From Bacillota bacterium (lineage in GTDB: Bacteria; Bacillota; Clostridia; Lachnospirales; Lachnospiraceae), in NCBI GenBank assembly GCA_023418475.1, contig JAEZZO010000029.1, positions 184,763 to 248,762 on the forward strand: a stretch of 64,000 nucleotides of DNA, in the 5' to 3' direction. The notes under the pieces are model-generated. The model saw nothing but the letters and a program-made list of their open reading frames with translations, did not search any database and was not told the origin of the DNA. The position numbers and the translations under genes are program-made. Below are positions 44,236 through 52,833 of the stretch, one piece after another (position 1 is the stretch's first letter; each line of letters begins with the position of its first letter).

Positions 44236-44287
44236 AAAAATGCTCTGCAGTAATCACATTCCCCAAGTGATCTTACAGAGCATTTAA
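44236..44287 (-). terminator. Terminator after the second PII gene
   Basis: AAATGCTCTG / CAGAGCATTT with an inner ATCAC / GTGAT stem (44238-44285). TTTTT follows on the minus strand. It separates the two glnB-like genes. Confidence 0.85.
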
Positions 44288-44315
44288 TCATACCAATAAT
44301 TGGAGTATCCCAGTT

Positions 44316-44654
44316 CTACAATGCGTCGTAGCCACGCTCACCGGTCCTTATTCTAACAGCATCCTCTACATCATAAATAAAGATTTTTCCATCGCCATAA
44401 TTACCGGTATTAATTTCTTTAACAACCCTGGTTACGATTTTTTCAGCGATATCAGTAGGAACCACCGTTTCAACCTTAACCTTGGGCAACAGGTTAACAT
44501 GGGTTTCTGTTCCTCTGTAGATCTGTACGTATCCCTTTTGTTTACCATATCCCATAATGTTGCTAATCATAAGTCCGTTAGCGTTGCAATCATTGAGAAT
44601 CTTCTTTAAATCTTCTAATCTCTCTGGCTTAATAATTAATTCTAATTTTTTCAT
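44316..44654 (-). CDS. glnK: PII nitrogen regulatory protein (second copy)
   Basis: 112 aa. Same architecture as the neighbouring copy: IIKPERLEDLKKILND, T-loop QKGYVQIYRGTETHVNLLPKVKVETVV and GDGKIFIYDVEDAVRIRTGERG. Being directly downstream of amtB, this is the likely GlnK partner that plugs that channel when nitrogen is plentiful. ATG 44654 has AGGA about 5 nt upstream; the frame is open to 44666. A terminator follows. Confidence 0.93.
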   Translation of the reverse strand: MKKLELIIKPERLEDLKKILNDCNANGLMISNIMGYGKQKGYVQIYRGTETHVNLLPKVKVETVVPTDIAEKIVTRVVKEINTGNYGDGKIFIYDVEDAVRIRTGERGYDAL

Positions 44655-44820
44655 ACTTATCCTCATTTCTGCGCTGCTTTTATACTTCTAAGTTTGTGGA
44701 TGCAGCGCAGACACAAACCTTATGAATATATCAATTATATTATTTTCTTGTAATCATTGTGACTGAGGCACCATATTTGTAGCGGTAAGTCATTCACAAT
44801 AATTATTTCAGCCATAACTA

Positions 44821-46392
44821 TTATTTTTTCTTAAATCTTTCCAATTGCTTAATCGGAGCATTATCTGCTGAGTCATAATCTAACTCACACTTTACCAACT
44901 GTAAATCCGGATATGCATATACACCCATTTCAGGAAGATCAAGACCCTCTAATTCAATTTCAGGGGAAACTCGAATGCCCCAGATTTTATCTACTAATTT
45001 AAAGAACAGGAACGATACTCCAAAGCCCCAGACAAATAAAACAACAACTGCAATCAACTGTGCTACAAATTGCCCCGCATCACCATAGAATAAACCTGTT
45101 ACCTTACCCTCAACACCATTCCAGCCATCACCATAAGAGCCATCTGCAAATAATCCTAAAGAAAGCACACCCCATAAACCATTTACGCAATGAACTGAGA
45201 TAGCTCCTACCGGATCATCCAGCTTCAATTTATTTTCAACAAAGGGTACTGACAAGCAAACTAGCACTCCAGCAATTAAGCCAATTACAAAGGATGCAGG
45301 TGCATTTACAAAACCACATGGTGCTGTAATAGCTACCAGACCAGCAAGACAGCCATTTGCCGTCATGGATGGATCTGGCTTGCCATATTTCGCCCACATA
45401 TAGAACATTGCTACTAAACCGCCTATCGCTCCTGCAATCATAGTATTCGTTGCTGCAATTGCTATTCTAAAGTCAGATGCGTTTAATGTTCCTCCTGCAT
45501 TGAAAGAGAACCAGCAGAAAAACAATACAATTGTACCGATAATAGCCATTGGTATATCATGACCCGGGAAGGCTCTGGTGGTTCCATCCTTCTTAAACTT
45601 ACCTATTCTTGGTCCGATCACAATAGCACCTGCTAATGCCAGCATACCTCCCATAGAATGAACGACTGCTGATCCTGCAAAATCACACACACCGTGTCCT
45701 AGACCAAATTTAACACCGAGACTTGATAACCAGCCGCCACCCCATACCCAGTTTCCAAATACCGGATATAAGAACATTGAAATAAAAAATGAAATTATTA
45801 CAACTGCCGAGTATTTTACACGCTCCGCCATTGCACCTGTTGGTATAGTAACTGTTGTATCCATAAATACCATCTGGAAAAAGAATAATGCAAAAATGCC
45901 AGGATCATAAATACCAACGCCGGATAAGAAAAAGCCCTTATAACCAATAATACCGCCAAGTCCCGGTATTGTAAGCATTGCATTAAGTGCTCCTCCACCG
46001 CTACCAAGTCCACCGACAGATCCATATCCACCAAACTGGAAGGCAAATCCACAGATAAAATAACCTACCGCACCTACTAAGAAAACCATAAAATTCATCG
46101 TAATCGTATGCGCTGCATTTTTGCCACGGCAGAAACCAGTTTCAACCATCGCAAACCCGCATTGGAAAAAGAAAACCATAAAGCCTGTGATTAATACCCA
46201 AACAAAATTAGCACCATAATATGCCTTGTTAGCCTGTGTTGCAACATCACTTAATGTTTCAGAACCTGTAGCTGTTACATAAGAGGCTCCTGTCGGATCG
46301 GATCCTCCTGGTACCGTAAGGGCTACTGCCAACCCCACTGCTAATGCAATAATACCTGCAAATAACGCAATAACTTTCCATGATTTCTTCAT
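44821..46392 (-). CDS. amtB: Ammonium transporter AmtB
   Basis: 523 aa. An N-terminal signal-like helix (VIALFAGIIALAVGLAVALTV), then the Amt core with about 11 helices: FVWVLITGFMVFFFQCGFAMVETGF, GAMAERVKYSAVVI, VWGGGWLSSLG, DFAGSAVVHSMGGMLALAGA (conserved pore His), NAGGTLNASDF and DDPVGAISVHCVNGLWGVL (second pore His). It carries ammonium into the cell. ATG 46392 has GGGAGG 8 nt upstream. The cytoplasmic tail is long (about 50 residues). A small membrane-protein gene precedes it and a PII gene follows. Confidence 0.95.
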   Translation of the reverse strand: MKKSWKVIALFAGIIALAVGLAVALTVPGGSDPTGASYVTATGSETLSDVATQANKAYYGANFVWVLITGFMVFFFQCGFAMVETGFCRGKNAAHTITMNFMVFLVGAVGYFICGFAFQFGGYGSVGGLGSGGGALNAMLTIPGLGGIIGYKGFFLSGVGIYDPGIFALFFFQMVFMDTTVTIPTGAMAERVKYSAVVIISFFISMFLYPVFGNWVWGGGWLSSLGVKFGLGHGVCDFAGSAVVHSMGGMLALAGAIVIGPRIGKFKKDGTTRAFPGHDIPMAIIGTIVLFFCWFSFNAGGTLNASDFRIAIAATNTMIAGAIGGLVAMFYMWAKYGKPDPSMTANGCLAGLVAITAPCGFVNAPASFVIGLIAGVLVCLSVPFVENKLKLDDPVGAISVHCVNGLWGVLSLGLFADGSYGDGWNGVEGKVTGLFYGDAGQFVAQLIAVVVLFVWGFGVSFLFFKLVDKIWGIRVSPEIELEGLDLPEMGVYAYPDLQLVKCELDYDSADNAPIKQLERFKKK

Positions 46393-46397
46393 AAACA

Positions 46398-46739
46398 TTA
46401 CCTCCCTGTGATTAGTTTTATTTTTTTTGTTCCACTAATCTTTTTCTTATTTTTTGTTTTCTTGAAATTGCTCCATGAAAATTTTTCTCGGCTTTTATAA
46501 AATTCTGTTTTAAAATCACTTACCATAAAATAATATCTAGCCCCAAGATAAACTACCATTATGCCAAAAACTACACCGGGAACTTTTGCGTTTAGTACCT
46601 GCAGCTCAATATGATTAAACGCACTATATGCACCGAAAAAAGCTCCCAAAAACATTATCACAAGTGTTCCTAAGTAAAGCGAAAAAATGATACCTCTTTT
46701 CTGTCTGTCTCCATCCGCATTACTTCTCAACTTCTTCAT
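46398..46739 (-). CDS. Small membrane protein encoded ahead of amtB
   Basis: 113 aa. Two membrane helices (GIIFSLYLGTLVIMFLGAFFGAYSAF and VPGVVFGIMVVYLGARYYFMV), a basic N-terminus and a very Lys-rich tail. I do not recognise the family. ATG 46739 has GGGGGTGGAG about 5 nt upstream. Its stop is 6 nt from the amtB start, so the two are almost certainly cotranslated. It may assist the transporter. Confidence 0.75.
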   Translation of the reverse strand: MKKLRSNADGDRQKRGIIFSLYLGTLVIMFLGAFFGAYSAFNHIELQVLNAKVPGVVFGIMVVYLGARYYFMVSDFKTEFYKSREKFSWSNFKKTKNKKKISGTKKIKLITGR

Positions 46740-46790
46740 AACTCCACCCCCTGATCTTTTTTTTATTTTCTTGTTAACGATGTCTCCTTT

Positions 46791-46915
46791 CGACAAAAAT
46801 GTGATCAGCACGCTCTCGCGATTATAACTCTATCATGCTCCGCTTTTATCCGTGCACGTAGCTGCACATTTCCCGGTAGATTTCATTTCATAGGACGAAT
46901 TTCCTGTGAAATAAC
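46791..46915 (+). repeat. Terminator-docked repeat, copy E
   Basis: A diverged copy: CGACAAAAATGTGATCAG, CACGCTCTCGCGATTATAA, GTGCACGTAGCTGCACATT, TCCCGG and the end palindrome TTTCATAGGA / TTCCTGTGAAA. It abuts the terminator at 46920-46950 and overlaps the leader of the small membrane-protein gene. Confidence 0.75.
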
Positions 46916-46952
46916 AGAAACGGAGTCAGGGCAATAAGCTCTGACTCCGTCG
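46916..46952 (-). terminator. Terminator/attenuator ahead of the amtB operon
   Basis: A 10-bp stem, ACGGAGTCAG / CTGACTCCGT, with an 11-nt loop. TTTCTGTTATTTC follows on the minus strand. It stands between the 3' end of the PII-fused transporter gene and the amtB operon. Confidence 0.65.
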
Positions 46953-46983
46953 TCTACTTGAACTATTATCTATTTATCAATAG

Positions 46984-47019
46984 AAAGAGGTCAAAACTAG
47001 CGTGAGTTTTGACCTCTTT
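46984..47019 (-). promoter_or_regulatory. 15-bp hairpin with six-base loop, amtB leader
   Basis: AAAGAGGTCAAAACT / AGTTTTGACCTCTTT, perfect over 15 bp, loop CACGCT in RNA. Only a short T-run follows. Confidence 0.65.
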
Positions 47020-47091
47020 GTCGGATAATATTATTCATTTGTTTTACGATTGCAGTTACTAGCGGAATAAAAAGGATTATCTATAGAATCA

Positions 47092-47118
47092 AAAAGTCAA
47101 AACAATAATTGTTTTGAC
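47092..47118 (-). terminator. Hairpin with T-run, amtB leader
   Basis: GTCAAAACAAT / ATTGTTTTGAC followed by TTTTTG on the minus strand. A TTGACA-aggg-TGTCAA inverted repeat overlaps its upstream edge. Confidence 0.55.
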
Positions 47119-47339
47119 ACCCTTGTCAATATAGTAATCACGAATATCGCATTAAGAAATGATCAACCTACTAAATAATATATATTAATTATATGGTGAG
47201 TATATCACTAGATGTTCCACTCAACAATAGTCATTTTATCCAAATTTTCGAATTAATTTATATTTATTTTATTAATTTTTATTTATTTTATGCCATATGT
47301 CGATGAATAAAAGTTTTGATTATCAAAGATAGCTTTCAT

Positions 47340-47395
47340 AATGAAAAGACATATTACAGCATTCCATTTATCTTATGCTGCAATATGTCTTTCGT
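47340..47395 (-). terminator. Terminator after the PII-fused transporter
   Basis: AAAGACATATT-CAGCAT and ATGCTG-AATATGTCTTT (47345-47392) with a 12-nt loop, followed by CTTTTCA. It is about 80 nt past the gene stop. Confidence 0.65.
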
Positions 47396-47474
47396 TTCAT
47401 TATGATTATTGAAATCACTTTATTTTATTTTCCTGTTTTACCTTATGATTTCGGGTATATATGACTGACAATTG

Positions 47475-49163
47475 TTATTCTTCTCCCTGAAGAGCATCAA
47501 ATCCAGTTTCACCGGTACGTACCTTAATTACATTTTCAACATCATATACAAAGATTTTTCCATCTCCTATATTGCCGGTGTAAAGAGCCTTTCTCGCTTC
47601 CTCCACTACCAGGTTAACCGGTACCTTGCTAACTACGATTTCAACCTGAACCTTCGGGAGTAAGTTCATATCCATCGGTACACCGCGATAATATTCGGAA
47701 GCACCCTTTTGAATTCCGCAGCCTAATACATTAGTTACTGTCATACCAGTTACTCCGATCTCATTCATGGCAGCTTTCAAGGCTTCAAATTTATTCTGCT
47801 TCGTAATAATTTCAATCTTAGTAAGTTTCACAAGCTCTTTATCTTCTTTTTCAATCTTAACACGAGTAACCGGAATTGCTTCTTTCATTGATTTAGTAGA
47901 AGCGACCTCAGACGCTACGATAGAAGGCATATCTGCCATAGGCATAAAGTCAGCATATGCACTTACCAGTCCATGCTCATGAATATCAAGTCCATCCATT
48001 TCTTCTTCTTTTGAAACACGTAATCCAACTGTTTTCTTAATAATCGTAAATACAATTGTCATTGTTACAGCTACCCATGCGATAACAGAAACAACCCCAA
48101 GAAGCTGTATTAAAAAGTAATGTATTCCACCGCCATAGAATAACCCACCGTCAAGTGCAAATAGACCTGTTAATAAAGTACCAAGAGCACCACATACACC
48201 ATGAACACCAATTGCACCTACCGGGTCATCTATCTTTAACACTTTATCGATGAATTCGATCGCAAATACCACAACGATACCTGCAATTAAACCAATGATT
48301 GCAGCTCCTAATGGGCTAACTGCATCACAGCCTGCTGTGATTGCTACAAGTCCGGCAAGAGAACCATTTAAAGTCATTGATACATCAGGTTTCTTGTATC
48401 TTATCCAGGTAAGAACCATAACTGCTATGGAAGCTACTGCGGCAGCCATGTTCGTTGTTACGAAAATATTACTCATTGAAAGTAGTACATCATCTCCTGT
48501 AGCAGAAACCGTTGAACCAGGATTGAATCCAAACCAGCCAAACCATAGAACGAATACCCCCAATGCACCAAGCGTAATACTATGACCCGGAATTGCTTTC
48601 GACTTTCCGTTTTTATCATACTTTCCAATACGTGGTCCTAATATAGTTGCACCAATCAGTGCGGATATACCACCAACCATATGAACAACTGTAGAACCTG
48701 CAAAATCATGAAACCCTAATTCCGACAGCCAGCCACCGCCCCAGATCCAGTGTCCGGAAACAGGATAGATTATAGCACTGATTACCATACTATAAATACA
48801 ATATGCAGAAAACTTTGTTCTTTCAGCCATTGCACCCGAAACAATCGTTGCTGCTGTAGCACAGAATACCGTCTGGAAAATCAAAAATGCCATAAGAGGC
48901 ACGCCTTCGGGTAAGGAGTATTCTCCTTTTACCATCGGATCCAACCATCCAAAGAATCCATTCCCTGCTCCAAACATAATACCAAATCCCAACAACCAGA
49001 AAATTGGAGTCCCTAAAGCAAAGTCCATAAGGTTTTTCATAATAATGTTACCTGCATTTTTTGCTCTCGTAAATCCGGTCTCCACCATTGCAAAACCTGC
49101 CTGCATGAAAAATACCAATGCCGCCGCAACTAAAATCCAAATAGTGTTAACTGATGAATACAT
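47475..49163 (-). CDS. Ammonium transporter with fused C-terminal PII domain
   Basis: 562 aa. Residues 1 to about 400 are an Amt channel: WILVAAALVFFMQAGFAMVETGF, GAMAERTKFSAYCI, IWGGGWLSELGFHDFAGSTVVHMVGG (pore His), FGFNPGSTVSA and DDPVGAIGVHGVCGALG (pore His). A linker of about 50 residues follows. From about 450 to the end is a PII domain: VKLTKIEIITKQNKFEALKAAMNE, T-loop QKGASEYYRGVPMDMNLLPKVQVEIVV and GDGKIFVYDVENVIKVRTGETG. Regulator and channel in one chain means each Amt trimer carries its own PII trimer. The start has AGGAGG about 8 nt upstream, behind a leader with two terminator-like hairpins. Confidence 0.95.
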   Translation of the reverse strand: MYSSVNTIWILVAAALVFFMQAGFAMVETGFTRAKNAGNIIMKNLMDFALGTPIFWLLGFGIMFGAGNGFFGWLDPMVKGEYSLPEGVPLMAFLIFQTVFCATAATIVSGAMAERTKFSAYCIYSMVISAIIYPVSGHWIWGGGWLSELGFHDFAGSTVVHMVGGISALIGATILGPRIGKYDKNGKSKAIPGHSITLGALGVFVLWFGWFGFNPGSTVSATGDDVLLSMSNIFVTTNMAAAVASIAVMVLTWIRYKKPDVSMTLNGSLAGLVAITAGCDAVSPLGAAIIGLIAGIVVVFAIEFIDKVLKIDDPVGAIGVHGVCGALGTLLTGLFALDGGLFYGGGIHYFLIQLLGVVSVIAWVAVTMTIVFTIIKKTVGLRVSKEEEMDGLDIHEHGLVSAYADFMPMADMPSIVASEVASTKSMKEAIPVTRVKIEKEDKELVKLTKIEIITKQNKFEALKAAMNEIGVTGMTVTNVLGCGIQKGASEYYRGVPMDMNLLPKVQVEIVVSKVPVNLVVEEARKALYTGNIGDGKIFVYDVENVIKVRTGETGFDALQGEE

Positions 49164-49196
49164 AACTAATCCCTCCTATTATAATTAATTGATATG

Positions 49197-49244
49197 AAAA
49201 AAAGACGTATATGACATTCAAATTCGGTCATTACACGTCTTTGT
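49197..49244 (-). terminator. Terminator-like hairpin in the fused-transporter leader
   Basis: AGACGT-ATGAC and GTCAT-ACGTCT (49203-49242 with flanking A/T pairs) followed by seven T on the minus strand, only about 35 nt ahead of the start codon and downstream of a promoter. Confidence 0.65.
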
Positions 49245-49252
49245 GTAAATAA

Positions 49253-49285
49253 CAAAAAGCGCTAAAGGATTGACCCTTAGCGCCT
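49253..49285 (-). terminator. Second hairpin in the fused-transporter leader
   Basis: A 10-bp stem, GCGCTAAAGG / CCCTTAGCGC (49259-49283), with a 5-nt loop. TTTTTG follows on the minus strand. It lies about 25 nt after the expected transcription start of the fused transporter gene and about 150 nt after queA. Confidence 0.7.
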
Positions 49286-49308
49286 TTGCTGTTATTAATG
49301 ATACTAAG

Positions 49309-49336
49309 TATATATAATAAGTATACAATTTGTCAA
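49309..49336 (-). promoter_or_regulatory. Promoter of the PII-fused transporter
   Basis: TTGACA and TATATA with 16 bp between them, about 145 nt ahead of the gene. It lies upstream of both leader hairpins. Confidence 0.65.
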
Positions 49337-49430
49337 TACTAAATTTTAATAAAATGCTATGTTTCATTTTTTTATTCAACAGTTATTAACAATATAAAAT
49401 TACATCTGTATTTCTTTGGTTAAAGATCTG

Positions 49431-50489
49431 TTAAATAATCAGCATAGCATCCCCAAAGCTGAAGAAACGGTATCTTAACTTAACGGCTTCTTCATAGGCT
49501 GCCATAATCTGCTCTCGACCTGCCAGAGCTGAAACTAACATCATAAGGGTTGATTCCGGCAAATGAAAATTAGTAATCAAAGCATCCAGTACTTTAAACT
49601 TATACCCCGGGTAGATAAAAATGGTGGTATCACCGCTCCCGGCTTTTATTCTTCCTAGCTCATCCGCTGCCGATTCAACCGTTCGGCAGCTGGTAGTCCC
49701 GACACAGATAATCCTGCCTCCGGCACTTTTCGTCTCATTGATTAGTGCAGCTGCCTCCTCCGTAATCTGATAAAATTCAGAGTGCATATGATGTTCTGTA
49801 ACATTCTCAACCTTAACCGGACGAAAGGTACCAAGACCCACATGCAGAGTGACATTGGCTATCCTTACTCCCATCTCTACTATCTCCGCCAGCAGTTCTT
49901 TCGTAAAATGCAACCCTGCGGTAGGAGCCGCAGCTGAGCCTTCATATTTTGCATAAACAGTCTGATAACGGCTTTTATCCTGTAATGCATGTGTAATATA
50001 GGGCGGAAGGGGCATCTCACCCAGCTGATCAAGTATTTCTTCAAATATTCCCTGATAGGTAAACGCAACCAGTCTGTTCCCTTCTTCGATAACATCTAAT
50101 ATTTCACCGATTAGAAGTCCGTTGCCAAAGCTGATCTTCGTTCCGGTTCTTGCCTTCTTCCCAGGCTTTACAAGTGTCTCCCAGATATCCTTTTCCCTTC
50201 TTTTTAAAAGCAGCAGTTCAATTTTAGCACCGTAGAGCTCTTGTTGCTCGGAAGGCATCACCTGCTCTCTGATCTTCTCACCAATCAATCTGGCCGGAAT
50301 TACCTTTGTATTGTTAATAACCAGGCAATCCCCTGGCTTTAAATAATCCGTAATCTGTTTAAATATTCTATGTTCCATCTCACCGGTATGCTTGTCAAGC
50401 ACCAATAGCCTTGAACCGGAGCGATCCTCAAGCGGATCCTGTGCGATTAGCTCTTCAGGTAAATCATAGTAAAAATCATGTGTTTTCAT
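49431..50489 (-). CDS. queA: tRNA preQ1(34) ribosyltransferase-isomerase QueA
   Basis: 352 aa. It transfers and rearranges the ribose of S-adenosylmethionine onto preQ1 in tRNA to give epoxyqueuosine. Family segments: YDLPEELIAQDPLEDRSGSRLLVLD, CLVINNTKVIPARL, PLPPYI, AAPTAGLHFT, NVTLHVGLGTFRPV and TNFHLPESTLMMLVSA. The start has GGAG about 7 nt upstream. No other queuosine gene is adjacent. Confidence 0.96.
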   Translation of the reverse strand: MKTHDFYYDLPEELIAQDPLEDRSGSRLLVLDKHTGEMEHRIFKQITDYLKPGDCLVINNTKVIPARLIGEKIREQVMPSEQQELYGAKIELLLLKRREKDIWETLVKPGKKARTGTKISFGNGLLIGEILDVIEEGNRLVAFTYQGIFEEILDQLGEMPLPPYITHALQDKSRYQTVYAKYEGSAAAPTAGLHFTKELLAEIVEMGVRIANVTLHVGLGTFRPVKVENVTEHHMHSEFYQITEEAAALINETKSAGGRIICVGTTSCRTVESAADELGRIKAGSGDTTIFIYPGYKFKVLDALITNFHLPESTLMMLVSALAGREQIMAAYEEAVKLRYRFFSFGDAMLII

Positions 50490-50544
50490 TATAAATCTCC
50501 GTTCCTCCGGATTCCATATATGAAAGAGCCGGCAAAAATATTGT

Positions 50545-52473
50545 TCATTCCAAACCCTGACTAAGATTATACCATTCCGAATAAGTCATTTCAAGTTCCT
50601 TGCTCACCTTATCCTTCTCTTCGAATAATTGATAGAGTACATCATTGTTAAACGCATTTAACTGAATTCTTTCCTCCAGTACTTTGATGCTCTCTTCCAG
50701 TTTCTCAATACATTTCTCCAATTGCTGCAGCTTAAAATTATTTTTTCCACCTTTTCGCTCTCTTCCCGTTGATTTATCCACAACATTAACTTTTTTCTTG
50801 AGTGTGTAAGAGTTTTTTTCAGATGAGATCTGTTTACTATTCCAGGTCTCTGCCAGCTTTATCTGCTCTTCCTGGTAATAGGAGTAATCTCCCTGATATA
50901 CCCTGGATGTATTATTGTCTATTTCAATAATTTTTTCCGCTAATTTATCGATAAAATATCTGTCATGGGATACAAATAAAAGGGTACCCTCAAAATTCTG
51001 AAGCATTTCCTCAAGTACTTCCCTTGAATCAATATCAAGATGATTGGTCGGTTCATCTAAAATCAAAAAATTCACTCCTGTCAGGTTTAAGGAACATAAT
51101 CTTAGACGACTTCTTTCCCCTCCTGATAAAAATTTTATTTTTTTATTTACCGTATCATTGAAAAACAATACCTTAGCCAGTTCTGCTCTTGCTTCCCCAT
51201 CCGATAGATTATGACGGCGTGCAAAATATTCCAGTATCGTCTGTTCTTCCTCCGGAAATTCTATATACTGCGGCAAGTAGCCTATATTGACCTGCGAACC
51301 GATTTTTATTAATCCCTCATCGGGTGTCACTTCGCCCAGGATCATTTTCAGAAGTGTTGTTTTTCCGCATCCGTTTGCGCCTATCATACAAATACTGTCC
51401 TGATAGAAAATCTGAAAATTGATATTCGACATTAATTTTTTATTCGCAAAGCTTTTCGCGAGATCAATAGCCTCTACAACTACTTTCCCGGATCTGTCCG
51501 TCATATTCTGATTTAAGCGTATCTTTCTTTTCTGAAGAACCGGATGTTTTAATACTTCTACCCTTTCCAGCCTTTTCTCCAATTCCTTCGCCCGCTTATA
51601 CATCACCTCGCTGTCTCTCATTGCACCCCAGATCCGGTAACGTTCTATCTGCTCTTCCATCTTCTCAATTTTTTTCTGTTGGTTCTGATAATTTTTAAGA
51701 TCAATCAAAAATCTTCTTTCCTTCTCAACCACATAATAGCTGTAATTTCCGGCATAATTATCTACTTGTTCAACATTCAGCTCTAATATTCTGTTCACAA
51801 CCTGATCCAGAAAGTATCTGTCATGGGATATGATAATTGCCGAACCTCTGTAGCTGCGCAGAAAATCCTCCAGCCAAAGAATAGAAGCTAAATCAAGGTG
51901 ATTTGTCGGTTCATCCAAAAGTAATATATCCGGTTCTTCCAGAAGAAGTCTGGCAAGTATAATCCTTGTTCTCTCGCCGCCGCTCATATTACGAAATAAC
52001 ATCTGTTTAAAATCCTCCGATATTTTAAGTCCTTCCGTAATTTTGTTCAGTTTAACCTCCAGCTCATAGCCTCCCCTAAGCTGATACTGCTGCTGTAATC
52101 TGTCATAAAGATTAATTGTCTTTTCAAGATCTCCACCCTCTAAACTGCCCATTCTGACTTCTAATTCATTCATTTGCAGTCTGATTTTATTCACAGCTTC
52201 CGCACCTGTCCGTATTACATCCAGAGCTGTGGTTTCACTGGAATAATACGGTATTTGATCCAGATATCCCAGCTTGCAATCCTTTCGAAAACTAATTTCT
52301 CCCTCCTGATGCTCTTCTTCTCCCATGAAAATTTTCATAATTGTAGTTTTTCCGCAGCCATTCCGGCCAATCAGGCCAACGCGCTCCTCAGTCTTTAGTT
52401 CAAAGGATATCTTATGAAAAAGTCTCTCCGCGCCATAATATTTTCCCAGATTATTAACACTTAATTCTATCAT
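50545..52473 (-). CDS. ABC-F family ATPase (YdiF/Uup-like)
   Basis: 642 aa soluble protein with two ABC domains. Walker A GRNGCGKTT and GANGCGKTT, signatures MSGGERTRI and LSGGERSRL, and Walker B ILLLDEPTNHLD and LILDEPTNHLD are all intact. A helical linker lies between the domains and a Lys/Glu-rich coiled coil at the C-terminus. ABC-F proteins act on ribosomes, either in translation or by antibiotic protection. Its length and coiled coil point to the housekeeping type rather than the shorter resistance proteins. ATG 52473 has GGAG about 5 nt upstream. It is preceded by a leader ORF and a terminator, an attenuator arrangement. Confidence 0.93.
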   Translation of the reverse strand: MIELSVNNLGKYYGAERLFHKISFELKTEERVGLIGRNGCGKTTIMKIFMGEEEHQEGEISFRKDCKLGYLDQIPYYSSETTALDVIRTGAEAVNKIRLQMNELEVRMGSLEGGDLEKTINLYDRLQQQYQLRGGYELEVKLNKITEGLKISEDFKQMLFRNMSGGERTRIILARLLLEEPDILLLDEPTNHLDLASILWLEDFLRSYRGSAIIISHDRYFLDQVVNRILELNVEQVDNYAGNYSYYVVEKERRFLIDLKNYQNQQKKIEKMEEQIERYRIWGAMRDSEVMYKRAKELEKRLERVEVLKHPVLQKRKIRLNQNMTDRSGKVVVEAIDLAKSFANKKLMSNINFQIFYQDSICMIGANGCGKTTLLKMILGEVTPDEGLIKIGSQVNIGYLPQYIEFPEEEQTILEYFARRHNLSDGEARAELAKVLFFNDTVNKKIKFLSGGERSRLRLCSLNLTGVNFLILDEPTNHLDIDSREVLEEMLQNFEGTLLFVSHDRYFIDKLAEKIIEIDNNTSRVYQGDYSYYQEEQIKLAETWNSKQISSEKNSYTLKKKVNVVDKSTGRERKGGKNNFKLQQLEKCIEKLEESIKVLEERIQLNAFNNDVLYQLFEEKDKVSKELEMTYSEWYNLSQGLE

Positions 52474-52510
52474 TTTTACTCCATTCCTCCACCAAAAGTG
52501 GAATAAACAC

Positions 52511-52541
52511 AAAAAAACCCAAAGCCTATAAGCCTTGGGTT
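52511..52541 (-). terminator. Attenuator terminator ahead of the ABC-F gene
   Basis: AACCCAAgGC / GCuTTGGGTT stem (52516-52541), about 12 pairs, followed by TTTTTTT on the minus strand. It is 37 nt before the ABC-F start and downstream of its promoter. Confidence 0.8.
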
Positions 52542-52585
52542 CTCATTCTATTATTTTGTTATAACATCATAATGGATTTTCCAAC

Positions 52586-52699
52586 CTACTTATCCGGTTT
52601 GTTTAAGAAGCTATGAAATTTGGACGCACTGATAGCCTTAACGTCTAAAAATGCGATCATAATAGCTTCAAATTTTACCCATCTAAGTGTGGAATTCAT
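52586..52699 (-). CDS. 37-aa leader peptide of the ABC-F gene
   Basis: Read directly: ATG 52699 behind GGAGG (spacing 6), 37 residues starting MNSTLRWVKFEAIMIAF and ending NKPDK, then TAG. It lies between a good promoter and an intrinsic terminator in the leader of the ABC-F gene. Translation (or ribosome stalling) across it could control read-through, as in known ribosome-mediated attenuators of ABC-F genes. The peptide itself could also be a free small protein. Confidence 0.6.
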   Translation of the reverse strand: MNSTLRWVKFEAIMIAFLDVKAISASKFHSFLNKPDK

Positions 52700-52749
52700 A
52701 ATATCCTCCATGCTGTCTCACAATAGTTCGAATTGTATATAATGAAATA

Positions 52750-52778
52750 ATTGTAATTCATTCCTATCATTTCGTCAA
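52750..52778 (-). promoter_or_regulatory. Promoter of the ABC-F leader transcript
   Basis: TTGACG and TACAAT separated by 17 bp, about 50 nt ahead of the leader ORF. Confidence 0.7.
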
Positions 52779-52833
52779 GGTGATTTTTAAATGGTGTAAT
52801 ATTTCACAAGATTATTACTGTTCACAGGCAATC

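Larger units (their letters stand above)
46740..47474. other. 735-bp intergenic region with stacked hairpins
   Basis: Between the PII-fused transporter (3' end) and the amtB operon. In transcription order on the minus strand: terminator-like hairpin 47345-47392, AT-rich stretch, hairpin plus T-run 47096-47118, 15-bp hairpin 46984-47019, terminator 46920-46950, repeat copy E, then the first gene. No gene-like frame. Confidence 0.6.

Noticed and set aside
46984..47019. ANTAR-type antiterminator target site
   Set aside because: The six-base loop (CACGCU) does not clearly show the expected conserved loop bases, and the partner hairpin was not identifiable by eye. Kept only as a hypothesis in the findings.
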